Positions 1 to 8,630 are shown, counted from the stretch's first letter. The stretch is 64,000 nt of DNA from Aminipila terrae (GCF_010120715.1 NZ_CP047591.1:1488001-1552000), one strand, 5' to 3'. The notes: generated by a model from the letters alone, not told the origin. A program made the numbers and translations.

Positions 1-51
1 TATCATAATAATTAATACAGCTGCACATGTATGCCTTTTTTTATGCGACAT
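1..51 (-). CDS. Partial CDS: N-terminus of an exported or membrane protein
   Basis: Reading the minus strand from the ATG at 49-51 gives 17 codons that run off the left edge: a short basic stretch (MSHKKRHT) followed by hydrophobic residues (CAAVLIIMI). This is the layout of a signal peptide or signal anchor. An AAAGG element lies about 10 bases upstream of the ATG, and a good sigma-A promoter lies farther upstream. The gene diverges from the aromatic operon. Too little is visible to assign a function. Confidence 0.5.
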   Translation of the reverse strand, partial: MSHKKRHTCAAVLIIMI

Positions 52-99
52 TACTTCGTTACCTTTCGAAATTGAATATACCTTTATACCTTATTTTAG

Positions 100-129
100 A
101 TTATACATTTTATTCCTGATAAACGTCAA
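100..129 (-). promoter_or_regulatory. Sigma-A promoter for the divergent left-edge gene
   Basis: On the minus strand TTGACG (plus 124-129) and TATAAT (plus 100-105) are separated by 18 bases. They stand about 50 bases upstream of the left-edge start codon. Confidence 0.6.
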
Positions 130-159
130 TGAACAAAAAAGATAATTTTCAAAAATATC

Positions 160-188
160 TTTACAATACTTTTATTATGTTGTATAAT
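160..188 (+). promoter_or_regulatory. Sigma-A promoter of the aromatic operon leader
   Basis: TTTACA at 160-165 and TATAAT at 183-188 are separated by exactly 17 bases. Transcription should start near 195, giving a leader of about 255 bases before aroF that contains the leader peptide and the terminator. Confidence 0.8.
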
Positions 189-244
189 CAAACATATTAT
201 CACAATTTTTTAGTGAATGAGAACAAAAATGAAAGGGTAAGTCC

Positions 245-355
245 ATGAAAAACGTTATTAGTTGGGCAGTTGAATATTTTTATTTTAGCTTTACTTTCTA
301 CTTTAGAAGTAAGGCTTATTTGAATTTCTCTGCAAATATGGGCGCTCTGGTTTAA
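245..355 (+). CDS. Aromatic leader peptide, 36 residues, rich in Tyr and Phe
   Basis: ATG at 245 is preceded by an AAAGGG ribosome binding site and the frame ends with TAA at 353-355. The peptide contains Trp7, Tyr11, Phe12, Tyr13, Phe14, Phe16, Phe18, Tyr19, Phe20, Tyr25 and Phe28: nine Tyr/Phe residues, eight of them within codons 11-20. It sits between a sigma-A promoter and an intrinsic terminator just ahead of aroF, in an operon that ends in TyrA and PheA. This is the arrangement of the enterobacterial pheA and trp attenuators: scarce charged tRNA-Tyr or tRNA-Phe would stall the ribosome on the aromatic codons and change the downstream fold. Its role is inferred; the sequence itself is unambiguous. 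It is too short for routine gene finding. Confidence 0.85.
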   Translation: MKNVISWAVEYFYFSFTFYFRSKAYLNFSANMGALV

Positions 356-411
356 CAAGATGAAAATCTGTTAAAGCAAATTAAGATAGAAATTAGAGTC
401 CGCAGGTGAAA
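325..411 (+). promoter_or_regulatory. Candidate antiterminator pairing in the aromatic leader
   Basis: Bases 325-333 (TTTCTCTGC, inside leader codons 27-30) can pair with 402-411 (GCAGGTGAAA) through nine pairs, one of them a wobble, with a single bulged base at 407. That would occupy most of the 5' arm of the terminator stem (399-409). A second hairpin lies at the leader stop codon: 351-356 and 358-361 pair with 366-375 around a GAAA loop. The mutually exclusive folds are inferred by eye, not computed. Confidence 0.45.
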
Positions 412-431
412 TTCACTTGCGGATTTTTTTT
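399..431 (+). terminator. Intrinsic terminator (attenuator) upstream of aroF
   Basis: The stem TCCGCAGGTGA (399-409) pairs with TCACTTGCGGA (413-423) over 11 bases with one G-U pair and a 3-base loop. It is followed by an unbroken run of eight T (424-431). It ends only 20 bases before the aroF start, so it can only act as a conditional terminator of the operon. Confidence 0.85.
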
Positions 432-450
432 AGTTTTGGAGGATAACAAT

Positions 451-1464
451 ATGGTAATTATTTTAAAAAGCAACCCAAATAAGAAGCAATTAGATAATCT
501 TTTATCTTGGCTGAAAAGTATGAATCTCGGCATCCATATGAGTGAAGGTGCCAACACGACTCTTATTGGATTAATTGGTGACACCTCTGGTGTTGATATG
601 GAATTGATCAATGCACTTGACATTGTAGAAACAGTAAAAAGAATACAGGAGCCTTATAAAAACGCAAACCGTAAATTTCACCCGGATTCTACAGTGGTAG
701 ACATCAATGGAGTGAAACTTGGAGACGGGAATTTTCAGATTATAGCAGGTCCCTGCTCTGTTGAATCAGAAGAACAGATCTGCCAGGTTGCTCTGGCTGT
801 GAAAGAAGCAGGTGCAACCTTGTACAGAGGTGGAGCATTTAAACCAAGAACATCTCCATATGCCTTTCAGGGTATGAGAGAAGAAGGGATAAATCTTTTA
901 CTGGAAGCAAAAAAGGTTTCTGGTCTTCCAATTGTGACTGAAGTAATGGATATATCACATCTCCCATTGTTTGAGAATGTTGACGTAATACAGGTTGGTG
1001 CCCGAAACATGCAGAATTTTGAACTTTTAAAAGAGCTGGGTACCTTAAAAAAGCCGATTCTGTTAAAAAGGGGACTTTCCAGCACATTACAGGAATTTCT
1101 TATGAGTGCAGAGTACATCATGGCTGGCGGAAATAACAATGTAATCCTTTGCGAAAGAGGTATCCGTACTTTCGAGACTTCTACGAGAAATACTCTGGAT
1201 CTGGCCAGTATTCCACTTTTAAAGTCTCTGACGCATTTACCTGTCATTGTGGATCCCAGTCACGCTACAGGCATAGCAAGATTAGTCAAGCCAATGGCTC
1301 TTGCTGCAGCTGCCTGCGGTGCAGATGGATTAATGATTGAAGTGCACAATGACCCGGCCCATGCTCTTTGTGATGGAGCTCAGTCTCTGACACCGGAAGC
1401 CTTTAAAGATGTTGCTGATGCAGTAAAGGCTATTTTGCCTTACAGCTTTAAGGGGGCGAAATAA
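451..1464 (+). CDS. aroF: 3-deoxy-D-arabino-heptulosonate 7-phosphate (DAHP) synthase
   Basis: Catalyses the first step of the shikimate pathway, phosphoenolpyruvate plus erythrose 4-phosphate to DAHP. The 337-residue protein has a ferredoxin-like N-terminal domain (about 1-70) like the Thermotoga-type enzyme, where this domain mediates feedback inhibition by Tyr/Phe. The TIM barrel follows, with GPCSVES at 100-106, KPRTSPYAFQG near 130-140 and KPILLKRG farther on. The start chosen is ATG 451, which has TGGAGG 6-12 bases upstream. A GTG in the same frame at 406 lies inside the terminator stem and is rejected. First gene of the operon; it abuts tyrA with no gap. Likely controlled by the upstream attenuator. 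Confidence 0.95.
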   Translation: MVIILKSNPNKKQLDNLLSWLKSMNLGIHMSEGANTTLIGLIGDTSGVDMELINALDIVETVKRIQEPYKNANRKFHPDSTVVDINGVKLGDGNFQIIAGPCSVESEEQICQVALAVKEAGATLYRGGAFKPRTSPYAFQGMREEGINLLLEAKKVSGLPIVTEVMDISHLPLFENVDVIQVGARNMQNFELLKELGTLKKPILLKRGLSSTLQEFLMSAEYIMAGGNNNVILCERGIRTFETSTRNTLDLASIPLLKSLTHLPVIVDPSHATGIARLVKPMALAAAACGADGLMIEVHNDPAHALCDGAQSLTPEAFKDVADAVKAILPYSFKGAK

Positions 1465-2307
1465 ATGAATATTGGTATAATCGGCCTGGGTCTCATAGGC
1501 GGTTCTATGGCAAAGGCAATAAAACAAAATACACCTTATAAAGTCTTTGGTCTGGATCTTCAGGATACGATCATAAAAAAAGCCATTTTAGTGGGTGCCA
1601 TTGATGAAGCCCTTACGGCTGAGCTACTTTCCACCTGCGATTTATTAATAGTTGCCCTTTATCCCCAGGATACCATAGACTTTGTGAAATCCCATGCAGG
1701 CATGATAAAAAAAGGGGCTATGGTCCTTGACTGCTGCGGTGTAAAACAAGTAATCTGTGAAGCTCTGGAACCAGTAGCCCGGGAAAATGGATTTATATTT
1801 ATGGGAGGCCACCCCATGGCTGGTCTTGCCCATGCAGGTTTCACCCATGCAAAAAAGGCTCTGTTTAACAATGCATCTATGATTCTGACTCCTGTAAAAG
1901 GAACCCGGATCGAAGATGTCCAGAAAATAAAGCTGCTCTGTGAAAACATTGGTTTTACCAATACTCAGATTTCTACTCCAGAGGAGCACGACAGGGTTAT
2001 TGCTTTTACGTCACAGCTTGCTCATGTGGTATCCAATGCTTATATAAAAAGCCCTTCTGCTCTTGAGCATAAAGGTTTTTCTGCAGGCAGCTACAAAGAT
2101 CTCACCCGGGTTGCCAAGCTGAATGAAACTATGTGGACAGAACTTTTCCTTGATAATCCTGAGTACCTGGCGGAAGAAATTGATGGAATCATTGAAAGGC
2201 TCGGGCAATACAGTAAGGCCATAAAAGAAAAAGATGCGGATACTCTCAGCCAGCTTTTAAAGGATGGAAAAGAACGTAAAATGTTAATAGATGGAGAAAA
2301 ATTTTGA
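1465..2307 (+). CDS. tyrA: Prephenate dehydrogenase
   Basis: Oxidatively decarboxylates prephenate to 4-hydroxyphenylpyruvate for tyrosine synthesis using NAD(P)+. The protein has 280 residues with a Rossmann GLGLIG motif at 7-12 and the conserved HPMAG at 116-120. It lacks the C-terminal ACT domain of the longer Bacillus enzyme, so feedback control probably rests on AroF and transcription. The start codon follows directly after the aroF stop (ribosome binding site in the aroF tail, AAGGGGGCG). The stop overlaps the aroB start as TGATG, which suggests translational coupling. Confidence 0.93.
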   Translation: MNIGIIGLGLIGGSMAKAIKQNTPYKVFGLDLQDTIIKKAILVGAIDEALTAELLSTCDLLIVALYPQDTIDFVKSHAGMIKKGAMVLDCCGVKQVICEALEPVARENGFIFMGGHPMAGLAHAGFTHAKKALFNNASMILTPVKGTRIEDVQKIKLLCENIGFTNTQISTPEEHDRVIAFTSQLAHVVSNAYIKSPSALEHKGFSAGSYKDLTRVAKLNETMWTELFLDNPEYLAEEIDGIIERLGQYSKAIKEKDADTLSQLLKDGKERKMLIDGEKF

Positions 2308-3413
2308 TGGAAAAAATTCAGATTAATGCCTCAAGAAAATATGAAATGTTAATAGGAAGAGATTTACTCACAAATGCAGGCAAATATATTTCTGAAGTTA
2401 TTGAGCCCGGTAAAGTCTGCATTGTTACGGATGATGTAGTTTCTGGAATTTACAAAGATACGGTTTTTAACTCCCTGGTTGCCGCGGGCTTTGAAGTATA
2501 TGTATTTGTGTTTGAACACGGAGAAAAGTCCAAAAATATTACTACGGTAAGTTCTATTTTAGAATATATGGCTGAAAATGATTTCACCAGAAGTGATGCC
2601 ATTGCAGCCCTTGGGGGCGGCATCACTGGTGATGTAGCAGGTTTTGCTGCTTCTGTTTTCCTTCGAGGCATCCGGTTTGTACAGCTTCCTACTACATTTT
2701 TAGCCGCAGTTGATTCTTCTGTAGGTGGAAAAACTGGCGTTAACCTGAAAGGTGGAAAAAACCTGGCGGGAGCTTTCTGGCAGCCTTCATTAGTGCTATG
2801 CGACTGCAATACTTTTTCGACTCTTCCCTATGAAATATTTCTGGATGGAGTTGCAGAGGCCATAAAATATGGTGCCATAATTAACAGAGAGTTGTTTGAC
2901 ACTCTTATGCTGCATAACCATGACCTTTTTCCCAGCTCTGAAGCATCACAAAAGGATATTGAAAACAACGTCTCTTCGGATGTTTTGATTGAAATAGTAA
3001 ATCAGTGTGTCACTATAAAAAGAGATATTGTTATGGAAGATGAACGGGATACGGGTGTGAGACAGCTGCTGAATTTCGGTCATACCATCGGGCATGCTGT
3101 GGAAAAATGCAGCAATTATGCTATAACCCACGGGCATGCTGTTGCCATAGGTATGTTTATTGTTTCCAAAGCTTCCTATAAGCTGGGGCTTTGCAAAATG
3201 GACTGTTCTTTGGAAATAGAGAATATGTTGAACAAGTTTAATTTCCCGGTTGCCTGCCCTTTTACCGCAGCAGAACTCACTCAGGTAGCTCTGAAAGATA
3301 AAAAGCGTGCTGGGAAAAGTATAACCCTGGTTTTACCAGACTATATCGGCCATTGCTATTTAAAAAAGATAAATATCGAAGACCTGGAAACTTTTATCAG
3401 CGCAGGTTTATAG
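2307..3413 (+). CDS. aroB: 3-dehydroquinate synthase
   Basis: Second shikimate-pathway step: converts DAHP to 3-dehydroquinate using NAD+ and a divalent metal. The 368-residue protein shows the NAD-binding GGGITGDVAG, the PTTFLAAVDSSVGGKTGVN block and metal ligands in EAIKYG, GHTIGHAVE and HGHAVAIG. ATG 2307 is chosen because it overlaps the tyrA stop and has GGAG about 10 bases upstream. A TTG three bases earlier is less likely. Followed by a 46-base AT-rich gap before aroA. Confidence 0.95.
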   Translation: MEKIQINASRKYEMLIGRDLLTNAGKYISEVIEPGKVCIVTDDVVSGIYKDTVFNSLVAAGFEVYVFVFEHGEKSKNITTVSSILEYMAENDFTRSDAIAALGGGITGDVAGFAASVFLRGIRFVQLPTTFLAAVDSSVGGKTGVNLKGGKNLAGAFWQPSLVLCDCNTFSTLPYEIFLDGVAEAIKYGAIINRELFDTLMLHNHDLFPSSEASQKDIENNVSSDVLIEIVNQCVTIKRDIVMEDERDTGVRQLLNFGHTIGHAVEKCSNYAITHGHAVAIGMFIVSKASYKLGLCKMDCSLEIENMLNKFNFPVACPFTAAELTQVALKDKKRAGKSITLVLPDYIGHCYLKKINIEDLETFISAGL

Positions 3414-3459
3414 TTTCACATATTTTATTTTTTATTTTTTATTATTGGAGAACAGCTTT

Positions 3460-4713
3460 ATGAATATAAAAATTACACCAGGCCCCTTAAAAGGCTGTAT
3501 TCATTCTATAAGTTCAAAATCCCACGCCCACAGACTGATGATTGCTGCTTCCCTCTGCGCTGATTTTTGTCAGGTAAGTATATCTGATATGAATGAGGAC
3601 TTGGAAGCTACAGAAAATTGTTTATCGCAACTAAACGATTTGTTCCCTGTCTTTAACTGTAACGAAAGTGGCTCAACTTTAAGATTTATGCTGCCTCTCT
3701 CTATGGCGTTAAAAGACAAAGCCGTCTTCTTAGGTGCCGGCAGACTTCCTGAAAGGCCTATTTCTCCTCTTAAAGAAGAGATGGAGTCCCATGGATGTAC
3801 CTTTACTAAAGGAACTGATTCCCCTCAAAATAGCACTGGGAATACCCAACAGATATTTACTGTAACGGGCAGGCTAAAGGGCGGCGTTTATAATCTGCCT
3901 GGTAATGTAAGTTCACAGTATATAACGGGGTTGTTATTTGCCTTACCTTTACTGAAAGAAAACAGCACAATCAACATTACTTCCAACCTGGAGTCTTCTT
4001 CTTACGTCATGCTTACTCTGGAAGTTCTTAAACTGTTCGGGATTATCATTGAAGTTTATAAAGCACCACAGGTTCAGGATGAACCACTCTATTCGTTTAT
4101 TATAAAGGGAAATCAGCAATATATCTCTCCTGGAAAAGTTTCAGCAGAGGGAGACTGGTCCAATGCTGCATTCTTTATTGTTGCAGATGCTTTGTCCTGT
4201 TTAGCTCATAACGTCAGCACTCCTTCCGTTACCTGCCTCCATTTAAATCCGGATTCTGCCCAGGGGGACAAAGAAATTCTCTCCTTTGTAGAAACAGTCA
4301 GAAAAACCAGACACAGTAATGAAAAACTTGTATTTGACGTATCTGACGTTCCAGACTTAGTTCCCGTTTTAGCCGTTCTGGCGGCTTCACGTCAGGGAAC
4401 TACAGAAATTATAAACGCAGGAAGGTTAAGGATAAAGGAAAGCGACAGATTAGCCACAGTATATGAAATGATTAGTCATCTGGGAGGCAACATAACAGAG
4501 CTTCCTGAAGGCCTTGTTATTCATGGGACTGGAAAGTTAAAAGGTGGCTGGGTTAATGGTCACAATGATCACCGTATCGTCATGGCTGCTGCTATTGCTT
4601 CTATCCTTTGCACCGAACCGGTTATTATCCAGGGAACAGAAGCTGTAAATAAATCTTACCCTAAATTTTTTCAGGATTTCGCCCATTTAGGAGGTAAATA
4701 TAATGTGCTCTGA
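3460..4713 (+). CDS. aroA: 3-phosphoshikimate 1-carboxyvinyltransferase (EPSP synthase)
   Basis: Transfers the enolpyruvyl group of PEP to shikimate 3-phosphate. The 417-residue protein has the substrate-binding SSKSHAHR at 18-25, SGSTLRFMLP, the LPGNVSSQYITGLL block, catalytic Asp in SDVPDLVPVLA, ESDRLA and HNDHRIVMA near the C-terminus. The start is ATG 3460 with TTGGAG about 9 bases upstream; a TTG at 3445 overlaps that ribosome binding site. The 3' end overlaps aroC by 11 bases. The PEP-site loop reads ESGST instead of the E. coli GNAGT form. Confidence 0.94.
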   Translation: MNIKITPGPLKGCIHSISSKSHAHRLMIAASLCADFCQVSISDMNEDLEATENCLSQLNDLFPVFNCNESGSTLRFMLPLSMALKDKAVFLGAGRLPERPISPLKEEMESHGCTFTKGTDSPQNSTGNTQQIFTVTGRLKGGVYNLPGNVSSQYITGLLFALPLLKENSTINITSNLESSSYVMLTLEVLKLFGIIIEVYKAPQVQDEPLYSFIIKGNQQYISPGKVSAEGDWSNAAFFIVADALSCLAHNVSTPSVTCLHLNPDSAQGDKEILSFVETVRKTRHSNEKLVFDVSDVPDLVPVLAVLAASRQGTTEIINAGRLRIKESDRLATVYEMISHLGGNITELPEGLVIHGTGKLKGGWVNGHNDHRIVMAAAIASILCTEPVIIQGTEAVNKSYPKFFQDFAHLGGKYNVL

Positions 4714-5824
4714 TACAAATAGTACTACAAAACAAATGATTACGCTTTCCTCTTCCTTTGGGAAAAATCTGAAAGTGACCATATTTGGTGGTTCACACGA
4801 AAACCATATTGGCGTAACGATCCATGGCCTTCCAGAAGGTATAGCCATTGACTTTGACAGGATGAAAAAGTTTCTTGCCCGCAGAGCTCCTGGAAACAGT
4901 GCTTTTACTACTCCCCGGAAAGAGCCGGACACTCCTGTTGTTCAGTCGGGCCTTTCCCATGGAAAGACCACCTCAGAACCTTTGACTATTATAATAGAAA
5001 ACACCAATACCCGCTCTGGTGATTATGCTGCACTCCGGGACATTCCCCGGCCTGCTCATGCAGACTATCCTGCATCGGTTAAATATGGCGATTCAGTAAA
5101 TATGTCCGGAGGAGGCCCATTCTCAGCCAGAATGACAGCACCTTTATGTATTGCAGGCGCTATTGCCCTCCAGCTTCTTGAGGACTGGGGCATATCTATA
5201 GGTGCCCATATATATTCCATTGGTACAGTTCATGATACTCCTTTTGACCCGGTATTGGTTAGGACGGAAGACTTTGCTTCTCTCAGGGAAAAATCTTTTC
5301 CTGTACTGAACGAAACAAAAGGTTACGCTATGGGAGATGTGATTCAGACTGCTATGGCAGAAGGAGATTCTGTAGGGGGAGTTGTTGAATGCTGCGCCCT
5401 GGGGGTTCCTGTAGGTATTGGCGGTCCTATGTATGACAGCATAGAAGGTCATTTATCTCAAATCTTTTTTGGTATACCAGCTGTTAAAGGAATCGAATTT
5501 GGTAATGGGTTTCAATGCTCTGCTTTACGGGGTTCACAGAACAACGATCCCTTTTTTATGGACGGAAATACCGTGAAAACAGTTACGAACAACCATGGGG
5601 GAATATTAGGAGGGATTTCTTCAGGAATGCCTCTCATCTGCCGGCTTGCCTTTAAGCCTACCCCTTCTATATCAAAAGAGCAGCATTCAGTAAGCCTCAG
5701 TAATAAGACCAACCAGATACTCCATATTACAGGCCGGCACGATCCCTGTGTAGTCATAAGAGCCGTTCCTGTGGTAGAGGCGGCTATGGCCATTGGCCTG
5801 CTGGATTTGCTGTCAGGAAATTAA
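4703..5824 (+). CDS. aroC: Chorismate synthase
   Basis: Forms chorismate from EPSP using reduced FMN, the last common step. The protein has 373 residues, within the normal family range. Signatures are GGSHENHIGVTIHGLPEGI near 29-47, SGGGPFSARMTAPL, GGILGGISSGMP and GRHDPCVVIRAVPVVEAAMA near the C-terminus. A perfect AGGAGG ribosome binding site lies inside the end of aroA, so the two are coupled. pheA starts 40 bases downstream. Confidence 0.95.
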   Translation: MCSDTNSTTKQMITLSSSFGKNLKVTIFGGSHENHIGVTIHGLPEGIAIDFDRMKKFLARRAPGNSAFTTPRKEPDTPVVQSGLSHGKTTSEPLTIIIENTNTRSGDYAALRDIPRPAHADYPASVKYGDSVNMSGGGPFSARMTAPLCIAGAIALQLLEDWGISIGAHIYSIGTVHDTPFDPVLVRTEDFASLREKSFPVLNETKGYAMGDVIQTAMAEGDSVGGVVECCALGVPVGIGGPMYDSIEGHLSQIFFGIPAVKGIEFGNGFQCSALRGSQNNDPFFMDGNTVKTVTNNHGGILGGISSGMPLICRLAFKPTPSISKEQHSVSLSNKTNQILHITGRHDPCVVIRAVPVVEAAMAIGLLDLLSGN

Positions 5825-5864
5825 AACAAATTTATATTACTTATTAAAGAATAGGGGGAAGGAT

Positions 5865-7003
5865 ATGACCATAAAGAATTTAAGAGACCAGATAGACAAA
5901 ATAGATACTGAAATTACAGATTTGTTTATAAAGCGTATGAATATAGCTAAGCAGGTTGCAGAAGAAAAAAAGCCTCCCGGGTTCCCATATTAAATGCCCA
6001 AAGAGAAAAAGAAGTGCTGGCTAAAGTCTCGGATCAGGCTGGAGAACCGTTGGAACGTTATGCCCGTATTTTATATAATACCATCTTTGATGTAAGCCGT
6101 TCTTACCAGACCCAGTTTGTGCACACAGACTCTCCTTTAAAAAAGGAAATTGATACCGCTATGTTGAATACTCCAGAAATTTTTCCTAAAAAAGCGGTAG
6201 TGGCTTGTCAGGGGATTGAAGGTTCTTACTCACAGCTGGCGGCTGAAAAAATATTTGAATTTCCATCTGTTATGTATTTTAATAATTGGGAAAGTGTTTT
6301 TAATGCGGTTGATAAAGGGCTTTGCCAATACGGAGTTCTTCCTATTGAGAATAGTTCTTACGGCTCTGTAGGTCCTGTCTATGATCTGATGAAAAATCAC
6401 CATTTTTATATTGCGAGAGCCTTTAAACTGCGGATAGCTCATAAGCTGCTAGGGAAACCCGGAGTTAAACTTGAAGATGTAAAAGAAATTATTTCCCATG
6501 GACAGGCCTTGGGTCAGTGTTCCAAATTCATTGAAGAATTAAAGGATGTAAAAATAACCACCTGTGAAAATACTGCTATGGCTGCCGAATTAGTTGCTAA
6601 AAGCCACCGTACAGATATTGCTGCTATTTCTTCCCGGGAATGTGCTGATATTTATGGGCTTCATATTATTTCTGAAGACATTCAGCTAAGTGACAATAAC
6701 TATACCCGCTTTATTTGTATCTCCAAAAATCTGCAGATATATCCCGGTGCGAATAAGCTAAGTCTTATGCTGTCGCTACCACATCGTCCATCGTCTTTAT
6801 ACAATATGATTGCAAAATTTTCAGCCTTGGGATTGAATCTGACCAAGCTGGAATCAAGACCAATCCCTGGCAGTGACTTTGAATTTATGTTTTATTTTGA
6901 TATGGAAGCATCTTTATGCTCTCCCCAGGTTGTCAGCCTGCTTTGTGAACTTTCTTCACAGCCAGAGCGTTTTGTCTTTCTTGGGAATTATATAGAAAAT
7001 TAG
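5865..7003 (+). CDS. pheA: Bifunctional chorismate mutase/prephenate dehydratase (P-protein), frameshifted in this sequence
   Basis: Makes phenylpyruvate from chorismate via prephenate for phenylalanine synthesis. ATG 5865 follows GGGGGAAGG. The first 36 codons give helix 1 of an AroQ chorismate mutase; the frame then runs into TAA at 5991. Reading one base back at the A7 run (5965-5971) continues the AroQ domain (RVPILNAQREKEVLAKV), then the prephenate dehydratase domain (IENSSYGSV, the NYTRF catalytic motif) and an ACT domain with the Phe-binding ESRP motif. Both halves are needed for chorismate mutase, since 42 residues cannot form the enzyme. The break lies at A AAA AAG (5966-5972), a known -1 slippery heptamer, but similar one-base losses recur across the window, so a missing A is the simpler reading. 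Confidence 0.9.
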
Positions 7004-7023
7004 TATTTTTAAAAGGAGGAATT

Positions 7024-7869
7024 ATGATTTACGGACTCATTGGAGAAAAACTCGGACATAGCTATTCAAAAATCATTCATGAGAAACTGGGTGCATACAC
7101 TTATGATTTAATTCCTCTCACCAGTCAGGAATTAGACTCATTTCTCAAGAACCGGAATTTTAAGGGACTGAATGTTACGATCCCCTACAAACAGACGGTT
7201 ATCCCCTATTGCGACCAGGTTTCTCCACTTGCACAGGAAATAGGCGCTGTCAATACACTGTATTTTAACCCACAAGGAGAGCTTTGCGGAACAAACACAG
7301 ATTATGCAGGTTTTATTTATGCAATGGAACAGGCAGAGATTTCAGTCCAGAATAAAAAAGTGCTTATTCTCGGTGATGGTGCTACCTGTAAAACGGTACG
7401 TAAAGCCGTTTTAGACATGGGTGCCCGGGAAATCCTTATTGCATCAAGAAAAATTGAAACCCCTGTTTTTCAAAGTCTGAAGACGGATACCAAGCATTCT
7501 CCTTACCCTTTAATAAATTGTACTACTTTAAATTATAAAGATTTAGATGCACAACCCGACGCTGAAATAATAATCAATACTACTCCTGTAGGAATGTGGC
7601 CCGATACAGATGGCCGTCCCATAGACTTAAGTCGATTCACCATGTGCTGTGGCGTTTTTGATGTAGTATATAACCCTTATTGCACACAATTTATTCAACA
7701 AGCAAAAGAACTTCATATACCATATGCCAGTGGCCTTGCCATGCTGGTAGCCCAGGCTTCCGCAGCTGCCGGCTGCTTTACTGGAAAAGGTGGTTTTGCA
7801 TCCCAGAATGAAACCATTATTAAAGAACTTAAAAATTTATTTATCCCAGGGGAAGGAGCAGAGTTCTAA
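7024..7869 (+). CDS. aroE: Shikimate dehydrogenase
   Basis: Reduces 3-dehydroshikimate to shikimate with NADPH. The 281-residue protein has the substrate site GEKLGHSYSK (7-16), the catalytic Lys in VTIPYK, NTDYAGF and the C-terminal NTTPVGMWPD block. The nucleotide loop reads LGDGATCKTV rather than the usual GAGGAA form, a mild oddity. AAAGGAGG stands 6 bases before the ATG. It is separated from aroD by two bases. Confidence 0.93.
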   Translation: MIYGLIGEKLGHSYSKIIHEKLGAYTYDLIPLTSQELDSFLKNRNFKGLNVTIPYKQTVIPYCDQVSPLAQEIGAVNTLYFNPQGELCGTNTDYAGFIYAMEQAEISVQNKKVLILGDGATCKTVRKAVLDMGAREILIASRKIETPVFQSLKTDTKHSPYPLINCTTLNYKDLDAQPDAEIIINTTPVGMWPDTDGRPIDLSRFTMCCGVFDVVYNPYCTQFIQQAKELHIPYASGLAMLVAQASAAAGCFTGKGGFASQNETIIKELKNLFIPGEGAEF

Positions 7870-7871
7870 CC

Positions 7872-8630
7872 ATGAAAACTTTAAAAGTCAGAAATTTGAT
7901 ATTAGGTGACGGCCAGCCTAAAATTTGTGCACCCATTGTTGCTGCCACCAAGGAAGATATTTTTGCTGCTGGGGAAGTTATACGTAATCTTCCTGTTGAC
8001 CTGGCAGAATGGAGAGTTGACTGGTTCGAGGATGCCTTTGATTCTGATCAGGTTCGGGAAGTGCTTACTGGCCTCAGAACTATATTGAAGGATATACCCA
8101 TTCTTTTCACTTTCAGAACTTCTAAAGAAGGTGGAAATCAATCTGCCCAAACTGAAGAATACGCTGAATTAATGAAGGGAGCTGCAGCCACAGGCCTAAT
8201 AGATTTAATCGATATAGAAGCATCTGCCGGAGACCATTTTGTGAAGTCTTTAATTCCACAATTCCACAAGAAGAATATAAGGGTTATCCTTTCAAGTCAT
8301 GACTTTGAAAAAACCCCGTCAAAAGAAGAGATCATATCCAGTCTTTGCAAAATGCAGGATCTGGGTGCAGATATTCCCAAAATAGCCGTAATGCCTGCCT
8401 GTTACAAAGATGTGCTGACGCTCCTTGAAGCTACAGCAGAAATGAATGAGAAATATGCAAAAGGCCCCATTATTACCATGTCTATGTCAAAACTGGGGAG
8501 TATCAGCAGAATATCCGGGGAATATTTTGGTTCTTCAATAACCTTTGGTTCCGTGGGCAAGTCTTCCGCTCCAGGACAGCTGGAAGTTGAAGCTTTGTAC
8601 CAGATATTAAATATTATTCATTGTAACTAA
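7872..8630 (+). CDS. aroD: 3-dehydroquinate dehydratase, type I
   Basis: Dehydrates 3-dehydroquinate to 3-dehydroshikimate through a Schiff base. The 252-residue protein has EWRVDWFE (substrate-binding Glu and Arg), the catalytic His in SSHDFEKTP and the Schiff-base Lys in IPKIAVMP; the end has FGSVGKSSAPGQ. Ribosome binding site GGGGAAGGAG lies in the end of aroE. Last gene of the operon; only shikimate kinase is missing from the run and is found at 11873-12406. Confidence 0.94.
   Translation: MKTLKVRNLILGDGQPKICAPIVAATKEDIFAAGEVIRNLPVDLAEWRVDWFEDAFDSDQVREVLTGLRTILKDIPILFTFRTSKEGGNQSAQTEEYAELMKGAAATGLIDLIDIEASAGDHFVKSLIPQFHKKNIRVILSSHDFEKTPSKEEIISSLCKMQDLGADIPKIAVMPACYKDVLTLLEATAEMNEKYAKGPIITMSMSKLGSISRISGEYFGSSITFGSVGKSSAPGQLEVEALYQILNIIHCN

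Noticed and set aside
195..450. T-box riboswitch upstream of aroF
   Set aside because: No AGGGTGGNACCGCG-type antiterminator motif and no stem I layout; the Tyr/Phe leader frame explains the terminator better.
406..450. GTG at 406 as aroF start
   Set aside because: It lies inside the terminator stem with no ribosome binding site; ATG 451 has a TGGAGG and matches the family N-terminus.
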